Position numbers and translations under genes: made by a program
The notes under the pieces: generated by a model
What the model was told of the DNA's origin: nothing
The model's input: only the letters and a program-made list of their open reading frames with translations
Databases searched by the model: none
In this document: piece after piece, positions 12,901 through 22,607 of the stretch
How positions within the stretch are numbered: position 1 is the stretch's first letter
Layout: each line of letters begins with the position of its first letter
Source: Azolla pinnata
Taxonomy: Eukaryota > Streptophyta > Polypodiopsida > Salviniales > Salviniaceae
DNA length: 33,310 nt
Assembly: GCA_037176905.1 (NCBI GenBank)
Contig: JBBBWG010002426.1
Span: 1-33,310, forward strand
Direction of reading: 5' to 3'

Positions 12901-14873
12901 ATTGAGTAAAAAATAGAAAAATGACATGCAAAGAAAAAAATTGTGAGAGTTAGATAAGAGTTATACCAAGTTCCAACATGTACCTCCAGAGATGGTAATC
13001 CCCAAATAGGCATCAATGTGTCAATTTCATTATCTTGTAGATATAACCGTTGTAGGTTTGGCATCCATGCTATACATGAAAAACATTTTATGATATTTCC
13101 ATTCAACCATAATTCTCTGAGAAAAATGCTTCCCACATGAGTTGGAAGCTCTTGAAGCAAATTTCGTGAGGCAACAAGTGAAACCAAAAGTGGACAATGG
13201 ATCAGACTATCCCATAGGCTCTTTCCATTCAGTCTGTTTTGGCCCACGTCTAAAACTCTCAAGCATTGTAAACCTAAGAGGCCACTTTCTTCTAATCCAC
13301 CAAGTGAGCTGAGATTATTTGAGCCAAGATCTAAAACTTGGAGTTTTGGACACAAGAGTTCCAACCTTTCGATCTTCGAGATCCTGTTACAACTTAATCC
13401 GAACTCCTTTAGGTCTGGCCAGCAAGCTCTTGGCTCAATTTTTGCTTTATCTTTGTAGTTCAAATGTCCAAGTGCCGTCAGGCCAATCCGTTCAGTGTTA
13501 TTCTGTGGCAAGGAAAAGCTAGATGCAGTCACTTGTAATATATAATTTCCATCCAGATGAAGGACTTGCAGCTTATGCATATGCTCCAATCCACTGAGAT
13601 CACACAGAAAGTTGTCCTTCAAAGAGAGCTGTTCCAAGGTTTCCTCATAGCCAATAAAGGCATTGCTAACACTGCTCAAACGGTTCATGTCTGCAGTAAA
13701 GATTCTCGCTGATGGACACCAATAAATCAAAATAACTTCACCTAATGAAGAAAGTCCTTCATGATTTAAGTTTAAAAAGCTCAGCGTCTGCAGATCTTTT
13801 CCCAAGCAGTTATGTTTTTGCTCTAGCAAAGATCCATTTAGAATCAATGGTGCAGCCAAACCCACATCAAAAAATTCACTTTCTGGATTTTCTACATGCA
13901 GCCGGTAGGTTGGCAAGATTATGTTGGCATCCCTGCTAGGTTCGTCACTCAGCTCATGCATAGAAACAGCTCCTCCTGCCTCAACAGTGGCTTCTTTCAT
14001 GATGTTAAATCCTCCTCCTAAGAGATGCTGATCTGACAGGTGGCTTCGACCTCTGGCACTAAGAGTATTGTTTTTTTTCATTTGGTCATCCCAGTGTGTA
14101 TCATCTTTAATATCACTAAACTGTAATTGAGACCTTTGCATCTTTGAAATAGCAAACTGCCATTTGCTTTGAAGTGAAACTGATGTTTGCCAATTCCAGA
14201 CCATGGGTTGCAATGGAGAATTGAAAAATGGGGTGGGTCCAATAGCACCAACATCCCAGTTCTTAACTGATGAAGCAACTACATCAGCCAAACTAGAATT
14301 TTCCTGTCTTTCCAAACTTAATCTGCATGAAACCCTTCCACTTCTTGCCAGCTTCGTTTTTGGATTTCCCAACTCATCTGTCTCAAATATAGCCCAAATT
14401 CTGTGGTTTTGACCCTGTTCAAATGTATAACATGATTCAGAAAATGCATGAAGGATACAAAATGAAACCTTTGTTATATAATCTACGATGAACACCGAAT
14501 ATTTATTCAAACCAGCAATATTTTTCAATAACAACTCTCTAGCTACCGTTTGAGCTTATGTAGGAACACACAACTACAAGATGAAAAAATAATACAGGAA
14601 ACGAAAATTATCTTCATAACTAGAAATAAAACACTCCCAGCTACAAGGTTGAACAATTTCAACTTACCATTGCAATCCGAAGATTTCCACACACATCCGA
14701 TCTCCTAGACGTCAACGTTTCAATACAGAGGAGGGAGTTGACGAAAACCAAATATCATAATCACTTTCTGAACACAAGGCTGGCATCCTTGATTCGAAAA
14801 TAATGTGCACACTTTGGCTGAAATATTCTTCCACAATCTGCTCTATCTTTGATCTGTCCGCAAGCAATGCCAT
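6958..14873 (-). CDS. LRR and IQ-motif protein (LRRIQ1-like), 8 exons, 1077 aa
   Basis: Exons on the minus strand are 14873-14727, 14414-12984, 12041-10761, 9968-9898, 9336-9233, 7835-7741, 7121-7100 and 7040-6958. All are bounded by GT-AG, all phases match, and the total is 3234 nt (1077 residues plus TAG). The ATG at 14873 is the first in-frame ATG after an acceptor at 14896-14897. Residues about 257-587 form leucine-rich repeats of the SDS22 type (LQVLHLDGN, LRELWLNGN, LQRLYLQDN, VLDLSFNKI), closed by a cap around LEAVPWLVELD. Three IQ motifs follow at about 798-816 (IQAIIRGFLVRS), 836-853 (VQAYWKGWNLRK) and 859-876 (IQTLWRGFRTRRR). A DWGFHNEKTALQLM segment at about 976-990 recalls the WGF segment near the end of LRRIQ1-type proteins. 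The tail is basic (RKGIRRKRKG). IQ motifs bind calmodulin; animal LRRIQ1 is linked to motile cilia. A role in the sperm flagellar apparatus is inference. CEP97-like proteins are the alternative. Confidence 0.75.
7100..7121 (-). other. 22-nt coding microexon of the LRR/IQ gene
   Basis: This short exon lies between an acceptor ending GTGCTGTAG and a donor GTGTAAG on the minus strand. It enters in phase 0 and leaves in phase 1, encoding KVLIFDE plus one base. That is exactly what is needed to join the exon ending at 7741 (phase 0) to the last exon starting at 7040 (phase 1). Without it the frame breaks, so the phase fit is its main support. Confidence 0.6.
9709..9835. repeat. Degenerate tandem repeat in an intron of the LRR/IQ gene
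   Basis: Several imperfect copies of a motif like TATCCTTATCTATACTATAC, some with a spacer ACCAAG, lie between the exons at 9898-9968 and 9233-9336. The copies differ in length and sequence, so this is an old, decaying local repeat. The open plus-strand frame through it (9614-10033) arises from the repeat and is not a gene. Confidence 0.7.
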
Positions 14874-14895
14874 ACTTGTTCGATCCAATATCCAA
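14874..14895 (-). other. 22-nt 5' leader segment of the LRR/IQ gene next to its ATG
   Basis: On the minus strand an acceptor GTGTTTACAG ends at 14896, and 22 nt follow before the ATG at 14873. This suggests that the start codon lies near the beginning of the second or a later transcript exon, with at least one 5' leader intron upstream. The reading frame is open further upstream to about 14945, but only without an ATG. Confidence 0.5.
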
Positions 14896-16133
14896 CTGTA
14901 AACACACCCTGCATTGTATTTCCGTATGCTCTCAAAAAATGACACATTTCAAACAAATGCGTATGTTCCACTAAATACATGGGATCATTATATTTTTGTA
15001 AATAAGGATACTTTCATCTCCTAAAAGAGAAGAGGTTTACTCAGGCCATTGAATTTCAAGGAAAGCAAATGATGTTCCAGGATATAAATAATTTGGAGAA
15101 TAGATAATGAAAGAAATAAAGAAGTATATTAATGTCTTTTAAGAGGCCAAAGGCCTATCACCCAAAAACGTGAACACACATCCACAAATGTCGTCATGCC
15201 TCAAATGAAAATAGATATAACTATACACAAGTTCCAACGACATCTAGATATCATGAAAAGTCAGGAATTACCACCAACACATCTAGAGCATTCAAGACAC
15301 ATCTACAAGAAAATGGAATTCAAAATCAACTCAATCTTGCTTATCATCCTTAACACTATGGAAAAACATATTAAAGAAAGATGCGAACATTAACTTACTC
15401 AGCATGATCAATAACTTTAGGTGGATACATACACAACTATGTATTTCAATGAAGCAGCTGCCATCATCTACTACCTTCAAAATCTTCCTCCAACAATATC
15501 AACATTGACGAACTATTGCACTTCCAATCGTGTGGGCTTGTCCATTAGACAAACCAATCACGAATAATGCTTACACATGCTTTCCTCCATTAGGGATGTC
15601 ATAAAAATGTCTTTTCCCAATATGATAATGCCAAATAAACGTACATTTAATACGAAAAAACTGTGTATGCATGTAGTAACAAATAAACAAGTTACTCTAA
15701 TTCTAGGAGGCGTGAGATACTCAGTTTGTCTAGTAGTATTGTGCCATTGGTTCTTTCATCATAATCAACTCAAAATGTTATCTCAGTTCCATACATTTGA
15801 GCTTAGGCATGAGAACACTCAAGCATGTAAACCAAGAATAGGGAGAAGATCATCCAGAGACAAAATATTATAAGATGCAAAAAAAGGAAAACTTTTACTT
15901 ATTCCAATTTTCTTTTAGGATTAAACAAGTCTCAACAAGAAGCATGTACACGAGTAGAAAGAAATTATCAATGGGCATAGTAAGCGGAGAAGGATAAGAT
16001 GCATCAATGTGACCATTTTGTCAGAAAATGAAACACACCAAGTTAAAATTCTTTGAGATAACGGCCATAGCCTCGGATAACATGAACCTCTCAATTCATT
16101 AAAGAACGCATCAGAAACCGTCAACATATCTAC
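14896..16133. other. Upstream region of the LRR/IQ gene, probably a 5' leader intron
   Basis: This is AT-rich DNA without a convincing coding exon. Open frames on either strand (15196-15393 and 15577-15873 plus, 15921-16199 minus) lack family resemblance, splice logic and codon character. If the leader exon proposed at 16134-16161 is real, this stretch is the intron between it and the start-codon exon. Confidence 0.45.
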
Positions 16134-16161
16134 CTTTCCTGTCATTATATATCCACCATTT
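16134..16161 (-). other. Putative 28-nt 5' leader exon of the LRR/IQ gene
   Basis: On the minus strand, a pyrimidine-rich acceptor ending CATCTTCAG is followed by 28 nt and then a donor AAAG/GTAGAT. It contains ATG with a stop a few codons later, so if transcribed it is leader sequence carrying a tiny upstream ORF. The same acceptor is present again about 99 bp upstream in a tandem duplication. Confidence 0.35.
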
Positions 16162-16350
16162 CTGAAGATGATACGTGCGGAAGAGAGACATCGAATCAAT
16201 GAATAGATTTAAGTCGAAAAAACAGTAGTTGACATAACTACATTTATGCTGTCATATTGTCTGAAGATGATACGTGCAGAAGAGAGAAATCGACTCAATG
16301 AATAGATTCAACCCCGGAAAAATAGCAGTTGTCATACTACGATTATCCAT
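16159..16350. repeat. 99-bp imperfect tandem duplication carrying a duplicated 3' splice site
   Basis: The sequence beginning TCTGAAGATGATACGTGC at 16161 recurs at 16260 with a few substitutions, and similarity continues through GAATAGATT and the AGTTG(A/T)CAT segment. Read on the minus strand, both copies end in the same pyrimidine-rich tract plus CAG, a good 3' splice site. The leader of the LRR/IQ gene may therefore have two alternative acceptors. Confidence 0.8.
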
Positions 16351-16597
16351 ATCAAAGGCGCAGAAAGCATGATCGCAAGGAAAAACAGAAATTGCAACGA
16401 TTCCAATCTTTTCACCAGAAGAAACATTATGGGCGGCACAGATGAAAATGAGCATCGCGATAAGATTTAAGCGATCACCGTGAATCTACTGCCGCGAGGA
16501 AAACATCATCAAAGACGCGTTCCAAATGTATGATTCGGAGAGAGGGGGATGCGATGGAGATTCGTCTCAGCGATGAAGGTAGAATCTTTTTCCAACA

Positions 16598-16620
16598 GAA
16601 GAAGAAGAAGAAGAAGAAGG
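16598..16620. repeat. (GAA)n / (CTT)n microsatellite
   Basis: About seven GAA units. On the minus strand this is a CTT tract just upstream of the predicted leader region of the LRR/IQ gene. Pyrimidine-rich CTT/CT tracts are common near plant transcription start sites, so this may mark the promoter or 5' leader. Confidence 0.85.
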
Positions 16621-17412
16621 TAACTGAATGTTTTGTGTGTTATGTTCATGTTATGTGATGCTAATAACATGCCAATGTCAGTGTATGTTTTGTGATGAAA
16701 AAATTTGCAGAATAGACAGAGAATTTTTTTGAACTAATTTTGTATCAAAAAAATGGTTAAATTAGACCTCTGATTCGATGCAATCATCGTGTGGAGAATG
16801 TTTTTTTGGGCATCCTGTCGATATTTGTGATGTCAATAACGTGCGAAATTAACTTGGCAAACGATAATCAGGACATACGTTTCAAAGACCAAATGCCATG
16901 GGTTAGTACCAGTACGAATGCCATAGAACGATCATCGATTTACTTACTCCTGTAATCACTCGAAAGCAATCCTTTTCTTTTCAAAAGCGTCTCGAATGTT
17001 AACTGAAGTGCTTGGTTTTCTGAAGAAGCTGATATCGTTAACTAACCTTGGACAAGAATAAAAAAGGGTTTCATTTCGTGTGATGAATTGATTCAACGCA
17101 AACTTGAAGGCGATTTGATCAAATACATATACAAAAGAATCCTTTACAATTTAAGTAGAATGGCTAGTAGACAAATGAGTGAATGTATCTAGCTAGAAAA
17201 CCTGATCACATCTAGGGGTTTAGCAATAAACCTTCATTCATGCATTGCTTCACACCAGGGCCACTGAATCCTTTTGCCAAGAGCCACTATGGAAATCCTC
17301 TTCAAGGTTCTTTTGTCTGGGGCCATGTATATTTGTTACAATAAACGCAAAAAACTTATCTTGAATGCATTAACCATTCAAAGGTACACTATAAATCAAA
17401 TTTGAGATTACA
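16621..17412. other. Intergenic DNA, nothing recognised
   Basis: AT-rich single-copy sequence. I see no reading frame with start, splice or domain support on either strand, and no RNA gene or repeat beyond short T runs at 16727-16733 and 16801-16807. Confidence 0.5.
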
Positions 17413-17580
17413 GGCTTGGGTAATTTTACACCACTTCCTTGGTATCTAGACGAGGCAAAAGCACCTTCATATCCAGATGTAAGTGTTGCAACAAAAATCT
17501 TGATTTGGGCTTTTGAAATGAAGGATCCTAAACCGATGCCGACTCCCTCAACTAATGATATTTGGAAATCGACAATCGAA
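17413..17580 (+). other. Orphan exon-like open frame, unrecognised
   Basis: An acceptor GATTACAG ends at 17412, and an open frame then runs to a GTACAT donor at about 17581. The peptide reads GLGNFTPLPWYLDEAKAPSY and on to a Pro-rich stretch (PKPMPTPSTN). Composition and boundaries are those of a coding exon, but I find no partner exons nearby and no family match. It may be an exon relic, part of an unrecognised short gene, or chance. Confidence 0.25.
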
Positions 17581-17645
17581 GGTACATGGCTTGTGTACCC
17601 AGTCTTAATCTTCCATAGTTATCCTGTGTTAGTTTTGCGACAATC

Positions 17646-17715
17646 CAAACCAACGTGTTAAGCCCTTTAAGGCGTTAAACCAAACCACCGCGTTAAGCCC
17701 TTTAAGGCATTAAAC
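17646..17715. repeat. 35-bp tandem repeat, two copies
   Basis: Two adjacent copies of a 35-bp unit (17646-17680 and 17681-17715) share the core GTTAAGCCCTTTAAGGC and end in TTAAAC, with a few substitutions. Each core contains the palindrome CCTTTAAGG-like dyad around TTTAAA-type bases. No function is evident. Confidence 0.85.
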
Positions 17716-18168
17716 CCCAGTTTAAACTGTTTGTTTTGGCTCAAAGCGATTACTTTTCATATTCAGAGGAAAAGAGAAGAAGAAAAATGGAAGGTTTAAG
17801 GTTAAATTTAGATGTAAAAGTTTGGTAATGAATCAAGATTTCAACCTTCCAAACCTTTATATGCTGCATTGTAAAGGCTTCTTCTACTGATAGACTTGCT
17901 ACTCTCGAATCCGCATGCAAGACGGTCTACCTGCACCGAAATTGCACACACATTTTAGTAGAGGTGAATGGATGATGCATATACTGTGATGGATGCAAAA
18001 TTACCTGTTAGGAAAGCTCTTCCATGTGAGCTTTCGAAAACTGGCGAGACGCGATTTCAATCTAGGAATGCAGAGCAATCTTCGAGTTAGCGGCTTTGTT
18101 TGTTTGTTGTAGTCTGGTTTACCAGAATGATACCATAGTTGCTCTCAGCTCACCAATGCAAATCTTCG
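17716..18168. other. 3' flank of the E-class PPR gene
   Basis: This lies immediately downstream (on the minus strand) of the PPR stop at 18169 and should contain its 3' untranslated region and cleavage site. No missing E+ or DYW coding sequence is visible in any minus-strand frame here. I see no other gene. Confidence 0.5.
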
Positions 18169-20166
18169 TTAGTCATCATACGCAGCGACGGCAGCACCGC
18201 ATATATTCGAAAACAGAACAAAGGCCCCTTCATCCTCCGGTCGCAGCTCAATCACGCATTCGGCGACAAGCTTTGCTCTCTCGATGTCATCGAACACGCG
18301 GCAAGCGCTGAGCAAAGCCCTCCACACCATGGCATTAGGTTTGCACGTCAGAGTATCGATGTATAGTTGTGCTTCGTCTAAGCACCCCGCCCGACCCAAA
18401 AGATCCACGATGCACACGGAATGCTCCGTTATTGGCTCGATTCCGAAGAATCGACGCATCCGATCGAACTGGCCAATGGCTTCCTCGATCAGCCCCGCAT
18501 GACTGCATGCGGAGAGCACGCCGACAAACGTTACGTGATTGGGCTTCAGACCCTCCTGCCACATTTCGCTCGCGAGTCTTACGGCGGCATGCCCTTCGCT
18601 GTGCTGCGCATACCCAGCGATCATCGAGGTATACAGCACCATGTCTCGCATCGAAACGTTGTAGAAGACATGCTCCGCTTCCTCTATGACGCCGCATTTC
18701 GTGTACATGTTCACGAGCGCGCTTCCGATGAATGCGTCGGCCCCGCGTCCTGCTTTCGCAATTCTTGCGTGAATGTATTCGCCGTATTCAAGAGCTGCCA
18801 TGTTCGCACAAGTATTCAAAAGGATCGTGAATGTGGCATCGTTCGGAGCCATTCTGGAAACATCCATCTGATGAAGGAGTCCTATAGACTCTGCCACATT
18901 CCCATCGACAACGTACCCCGACAGCATCGCGTTCCACAGTATGATATCCTTTTTTGGCAGCTCACAAAATGCTCGCTTTGCATCGTCGATTCCTTTGCAT
19001 TTGATATACATGTCTACGAGAGCACTTCCGACAAAGTCATTCGGCTTGTTCAGGAACTTCGATACAAGAGCATGCATAGTCCTAGCATGCTCCAGATTCC
19101 CGAGGCTTCCAAACGCATTGAACTTACTAACGAGCGAGACATCCCCAGGTTCAAGGCCTTCCTGTTTCATTTGTTCGAGGAGACCGAACGCCTTGTCCGA
19201 GTAACCTTGTTGAGCACATCCTGCAATGATTGTGGTCCATGTTATTACATCCCTCTCAGCCATATTGGTGAACATTTTCCATGCATCATCGAAGCTGCCG
19301 CATTTTACGAACATATCGATCGATGCATTTTCCATGAAAAGATTTGGTTTGATCCCGCTTCGCTTCACATCCATGGAGACCGACTTTCCTTCTTCTAGAT
19401 CTCCCATGCCAGCGCAGGCATTCAATACACTAACAAAGGTCACCTCGTTCGGCAATATGCCATCACCTAGCATCCTCCTATATAGGCATAAAGCCTCTGC
19501 ACACCGATCGTGTTTGGCATATCCAGCGATCATCGCTGTCCACGACACCACATTACGTAGCCCCATCTTGTCGAACACTCCCCGAGCATTTTCGACGCTC
19601 CCGCATTTCGCATACATGTTAATCAGCGTGTTGGCTGAAAAGAGGCTGATCTCGACACCGAATTTCATCATATGGCCATGGATATACATGCCAAGGTTGA
19701 GATCGGACGCCGACGAACATGCCTTGAGGATGCTAACCAAAGTAACAGAGTCAGGCCTCAGCTCTTCGCGTTCAAGGAGCCCAAAAAGCTGGAAAGCCAA
19801 TCGGGGCTTTGCAAATTTGGCATAGGCTCCAATCATCATGTTCCATGCTATCAAATCTGGGCCAGGGATGCTATCGAATACCTGTCGAGCTTCAGCAAGA
19901 TTCCCCCACTGGATGTACATGTTCATGATAGACGTCCATAGAAAAATAGTGGCAGTTACGCCCGTGTTGAGGATGTGTGCATGAAGTGCTTTACCTTCAG
20001 CTACGGCTTTGTATCTGATGCAGCCTTGGACTATGCACACATAATCTGCTGAAGTGGGGCACACACCATTCCTCTGTGTTGAGTGTACGAGATCCAAGGC
20101 CTCCTTTAGCTTTGCCTGACTGCAGAGTAGCTTGAGCTCCTCCGACAGCGGTTCACTGTTGGGCAT
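18169..20166 (-). CDS. Pentatricopeptide repeat protein, PLS class, ends inside the E domain
   Basis: An intronless 665-residue frame from ATG 20166. After about 50 residues it consists of tandem PPR motifs of alternating P, L and S length; examples are DLIAWNMMIGAYAKFAKPRL, DVITWTTIIAGCAQQG and DMVLYTSMIAGYAQHSEG. PLS proteins bind organellar RNA one base per motif and mostly specify C-to-U editing sites, or act in splicing and stability. The C-terminus enters an E domain (PNAMVWRALLSACRVFDD) and stops at AAVAAYDD, before the E motif is complete and with no E+ or DYW. It would need a DYW partner in trans to edit. The sequence is clearly more GC-rich than its flanks. No strong transit peptide is seen at MPNSEPLSEELK, so targeting is uncertain. 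The antisense strand has long open frames (18421-19398), which are shadows of the repeats. Confidence 0.93.
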   Translation of the reverse strand: MPNSEPLSEELKLLCSQAKLKEALDLVHSTQRNGVCPTSADYVCIVQGCIRYKAVAEGKALHAHILNTGVTATIFLWTSIMNMYIQWGNLAEARQVFDSIPGPDLIAWNMMIGAYAKFAKPRLAFQLFGLLEREELRPDSVTLVSILKACSSASDLNLGMYIHGHMMKFGVEISLFSANTLINMYAKCGSVENARGVFDKMGLRNVVSWTAMIAGYAKHDRCAEALCLYRRMLGDGILPNEVTFVSVLNACAGMGDLEEGKSVSMDVKRSGIKPNLFMENASIDMFVKCGSFDDAWKMFTNMAERDVITWTTIIAGCAQQGYSDKAFGLLEQMKQEGLEPGDVSLVSKFNAFGSLGNLEHARTMHALVSKFLNKPNDFVGSALVDMYIKCKGIDDAKRAFCELPKKDIILWNAMLSGYVVDGNVAESIGLLHQMDVSRMAPNDATFTILLNTCANMAALEYGEYIHARIAKAGRGADAFIGSALVNMYTKCGVIEEAEHVFYNVSMRDMVLYTSMIAGYAQHSEGHAAVRLASEMWQEGLKPNHVTFVGVLSACSHAGLIEEAIGQFDRMRRFFGIEPITEHSVCIVDLLGRAGCLDEAQLYIDTLTCKPNAMVWRALLSACRVFDDIERAKLVAECVIELRPEDEGAFVLFSNICGAAVAAYDD

Positions 20167-20202
20167 TCTATCGGAACGAAAGAGTAAAAAAGGGCTGCTG
20201 CT

Positions 20203-20234
<32 letters not shown>

Positions 20235-20246
20235 TATAGCTTCAGC
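20167..20246 (-). other. 5' leader of the E-class PPR gene with CAG/CAA triplet tract
   Basis: Read on the minus strand, this segment starts after an acceptor GGCTTCTCAG (AG at 20248-20247) and carries CAG and CAA triplets (about 20196-20234) before the PPR ATG at 20166. If the leader intron is not removed, an ATG at 20261 opens a 51-codon frame that overlaps the PPR start in another frame. Confidence 0.5.
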
Positions 20247-20887
20247 CTGAGAAGCCACCATGCCATGGAAGTCACCAATTTGCAACGCACTGGTAGAGGT
20301 AACGATGAGATTCCTCTTGCCAGATGGGCGATTCACAACACCCAAAGTTGGATGATGAACGCAAAAGCTCAGTATGTTGACTCCTGCTCCTCTACACTAC
20401 TAGACGACGCATGTGGTTCACAGAAACCATGGAGTTTGAATGTCATGCCCAAGCATCCAATGAATTTCAAAACAAATTGACATGAAAAGCTTGCAATTGT
20501 GCTGAACCCCCTAAACATTGAATTCTCTACCCTCATCCTCAGCATTAACCAAGACTTTACATCACAATCTGTGGAAAAAGAAGGAAAAAGAAGCACGAAG
20601 AACAAAACTAAGGATCATACACCGCTGGCTCATGACAAAATGTGCGTTTCCAGCATGTGGAGGAAAACCCTAACCATAAACATGCTACTAACCATCCAGA
20701 TAATTTAACCAAGATGTGACCGACAGTAACAGCAAGAATTATTATCACACACAGACTCGAAACGGATTGTTCTTTTATGATCGAAAGAACCTGAAACCAA
20801 AACTCTAAGAATTTTGAAGACAATCCAAGTACAAGAAAGCAAAAAACAACAAAAGGAAATCTCTGTTTTGTGAGGGAGAACCATACC

Positions 20888-21000
20888 TGAAGGCTGAAAC
20901 CATGTGAAAAAGGTTCCATCCCTTGCTCTCTTCTCTTGGACTCTTCTATCTGTCTCTGTCTCTCTCTCTCCCCTAAAACCCTCAATACTCTAGACCATGT
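20888..21000 (-). other. Putative non-coding first exon of the E-class PPR gene
   Basis: On the minus strand a GA-rich tract (about 20955-20975) is followed by a stretch ending CCTTCAG and a donor GTATGG at 20887. This looks like a plant 5' leader exon with a leader intron running to the acceptor at 20248-20247. The exon's left end (transcription start) is not resolved; the start given is approximate. Confidence 0.4.
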
Positions 21001-22607
21001 GTAGAAATGGACTTTCTGTGTGGGGAGATGTGATTGGGCCCTGCTCCCAAATTGAATTGTCAAAGGAGGTGATTTGGGATTGTCTCGAGGATTAACCAAA
21101 AACACATAGAAATGGGCATCTGATCAAATACGCCATGATTTTGAGCAATCCAAATTGGATCCACCAGAGATTTCCAACTAAACTAGACAATTTTCAGCTT
21201 ATTGTTTCTAGTCTAGGTAAGACTAGAACAAAGGAAGCTTTGTTTTTCATCTCTGCTTTGATCTCACATTCTTTGACCCAAGGAGGAATATAAAGGGGTC
21301 ATAGATATTTAACAGAATTGGTTAGACATATACGCTATTTCATATCAATTTGGCCAACTTCTCAAAGCTATTGACGAACACCAGCCTGAATATCTAATTC
21401 ATTGGATTGACAGGATTCTTATTAACCATACTCAACAGTCATAACCAACACGAATCTCATCCATTGTGAAGCACTTCATCACTTTCTACGAGTGGAGTAT
21501 TAGCGTCATCAGAATGCAACACTCATGAAGATAAAATTTGTGCAATTAAGGCCAAATGTTTACATGTATGTCTAGTGACTCATTCTGTGGGCATCAAAAT
21601 TTATGTGCCGCTACATCATTTTCTAGTTGAGAACCCTTTTACAAAGTCATAATCTTCGTTCTTTCAGAAGTTGATATATCATCAAGTTACATGGGTGCAT
21701 CACCACAAGAAAAAATGCAAAAAGTACTGGAAGATTTGGAGGTCAAACTAAGGAAGGTAAAAGGGTTTAGGATAATCTCCGAATGAGTGTGATCACCACC
21801 AGTCATAATCAGAAATAAGATGGGCAAGGAGGTGTCACACAAAGTAAGCAAAAGATATGGGATATGATCAGAACTGTCGTCTGATAGTTGTTGGAAGTAC
21901 ATCATATTGCATTCGACAAACATGCTAGCAATAAATCTCTCTACCACAGTAATCAACCACTCTTAAGCACATAAGCTTAAAACACCCAAACACAAGGCAT
22001 ATAAAGGGGTAACTCTAGATAAATTAGAAAGCAATCCCACCTGCCTTTTGCCTCTTCCATCATCACCAGAATCCAATCAAGCAAACCAGAAATCTTTTAT
22101 AAGAATTCTTTTCAGTAACAAACCGCAGCAATGGGCAAGACCATAGAAAGCATGTAAAAGTTACGAACATATACAATGATTATTCACAGACACGGACAAT
22201 TTGATTTCATTATGTCTCTAATGCCCTACCAGCCAATTGGGGCAAACAATTATGGTACATGGGCCACGGCCTGTTCTAGTTTCCATCTCCCACCAAGTAC
22301 AAGAAGTAAAAACGAAATTCAAGCAATCTTGAAAGGCTATCAAAACACACGACCAAATTATTTGCACATAAATAATCATCAAATGTGCGTGCACTTTCAA
22401 TCACTATCAGAGAACACATTTATATATACAAAATGGCAACATCTAGAGACCAGAAAGGGCATTTGTTCAAAGAGAAGCCATTACTTACCAAAAGGGCAGA
22501 GGCACAACCTACATTGTCCAAAAGAAAACCACTCAAAACACCTTACTAACTAAGAGTAAAGTACGCATATTCTTGATCAAAGCCTTCCTAATTCCAGCGA
22601 AGGGTCT
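21001..22607. other. Intergenic region between the two PPR genes
   Basis: About 1.6 kb of AT-rich DNA holding the promoter of the E-class PPR gene on one side and the 3' untranslated region of the DYW PPR gene on the other. Small open frames (21687-21956 minus, 22176-22553 plus) have no recognisable motifs or splice context. No repeat or RNA gene was noticed. Confidence 0.5.

Noticed and set aside
18421..19398. 325-codon open frame antisense to the E-class PPR gene
   Set aside because: It mirrors GC-rich PPR repeats in another frame. The peptide has no domain, and the sense strand gives unmistakable PPR motifs throughout.
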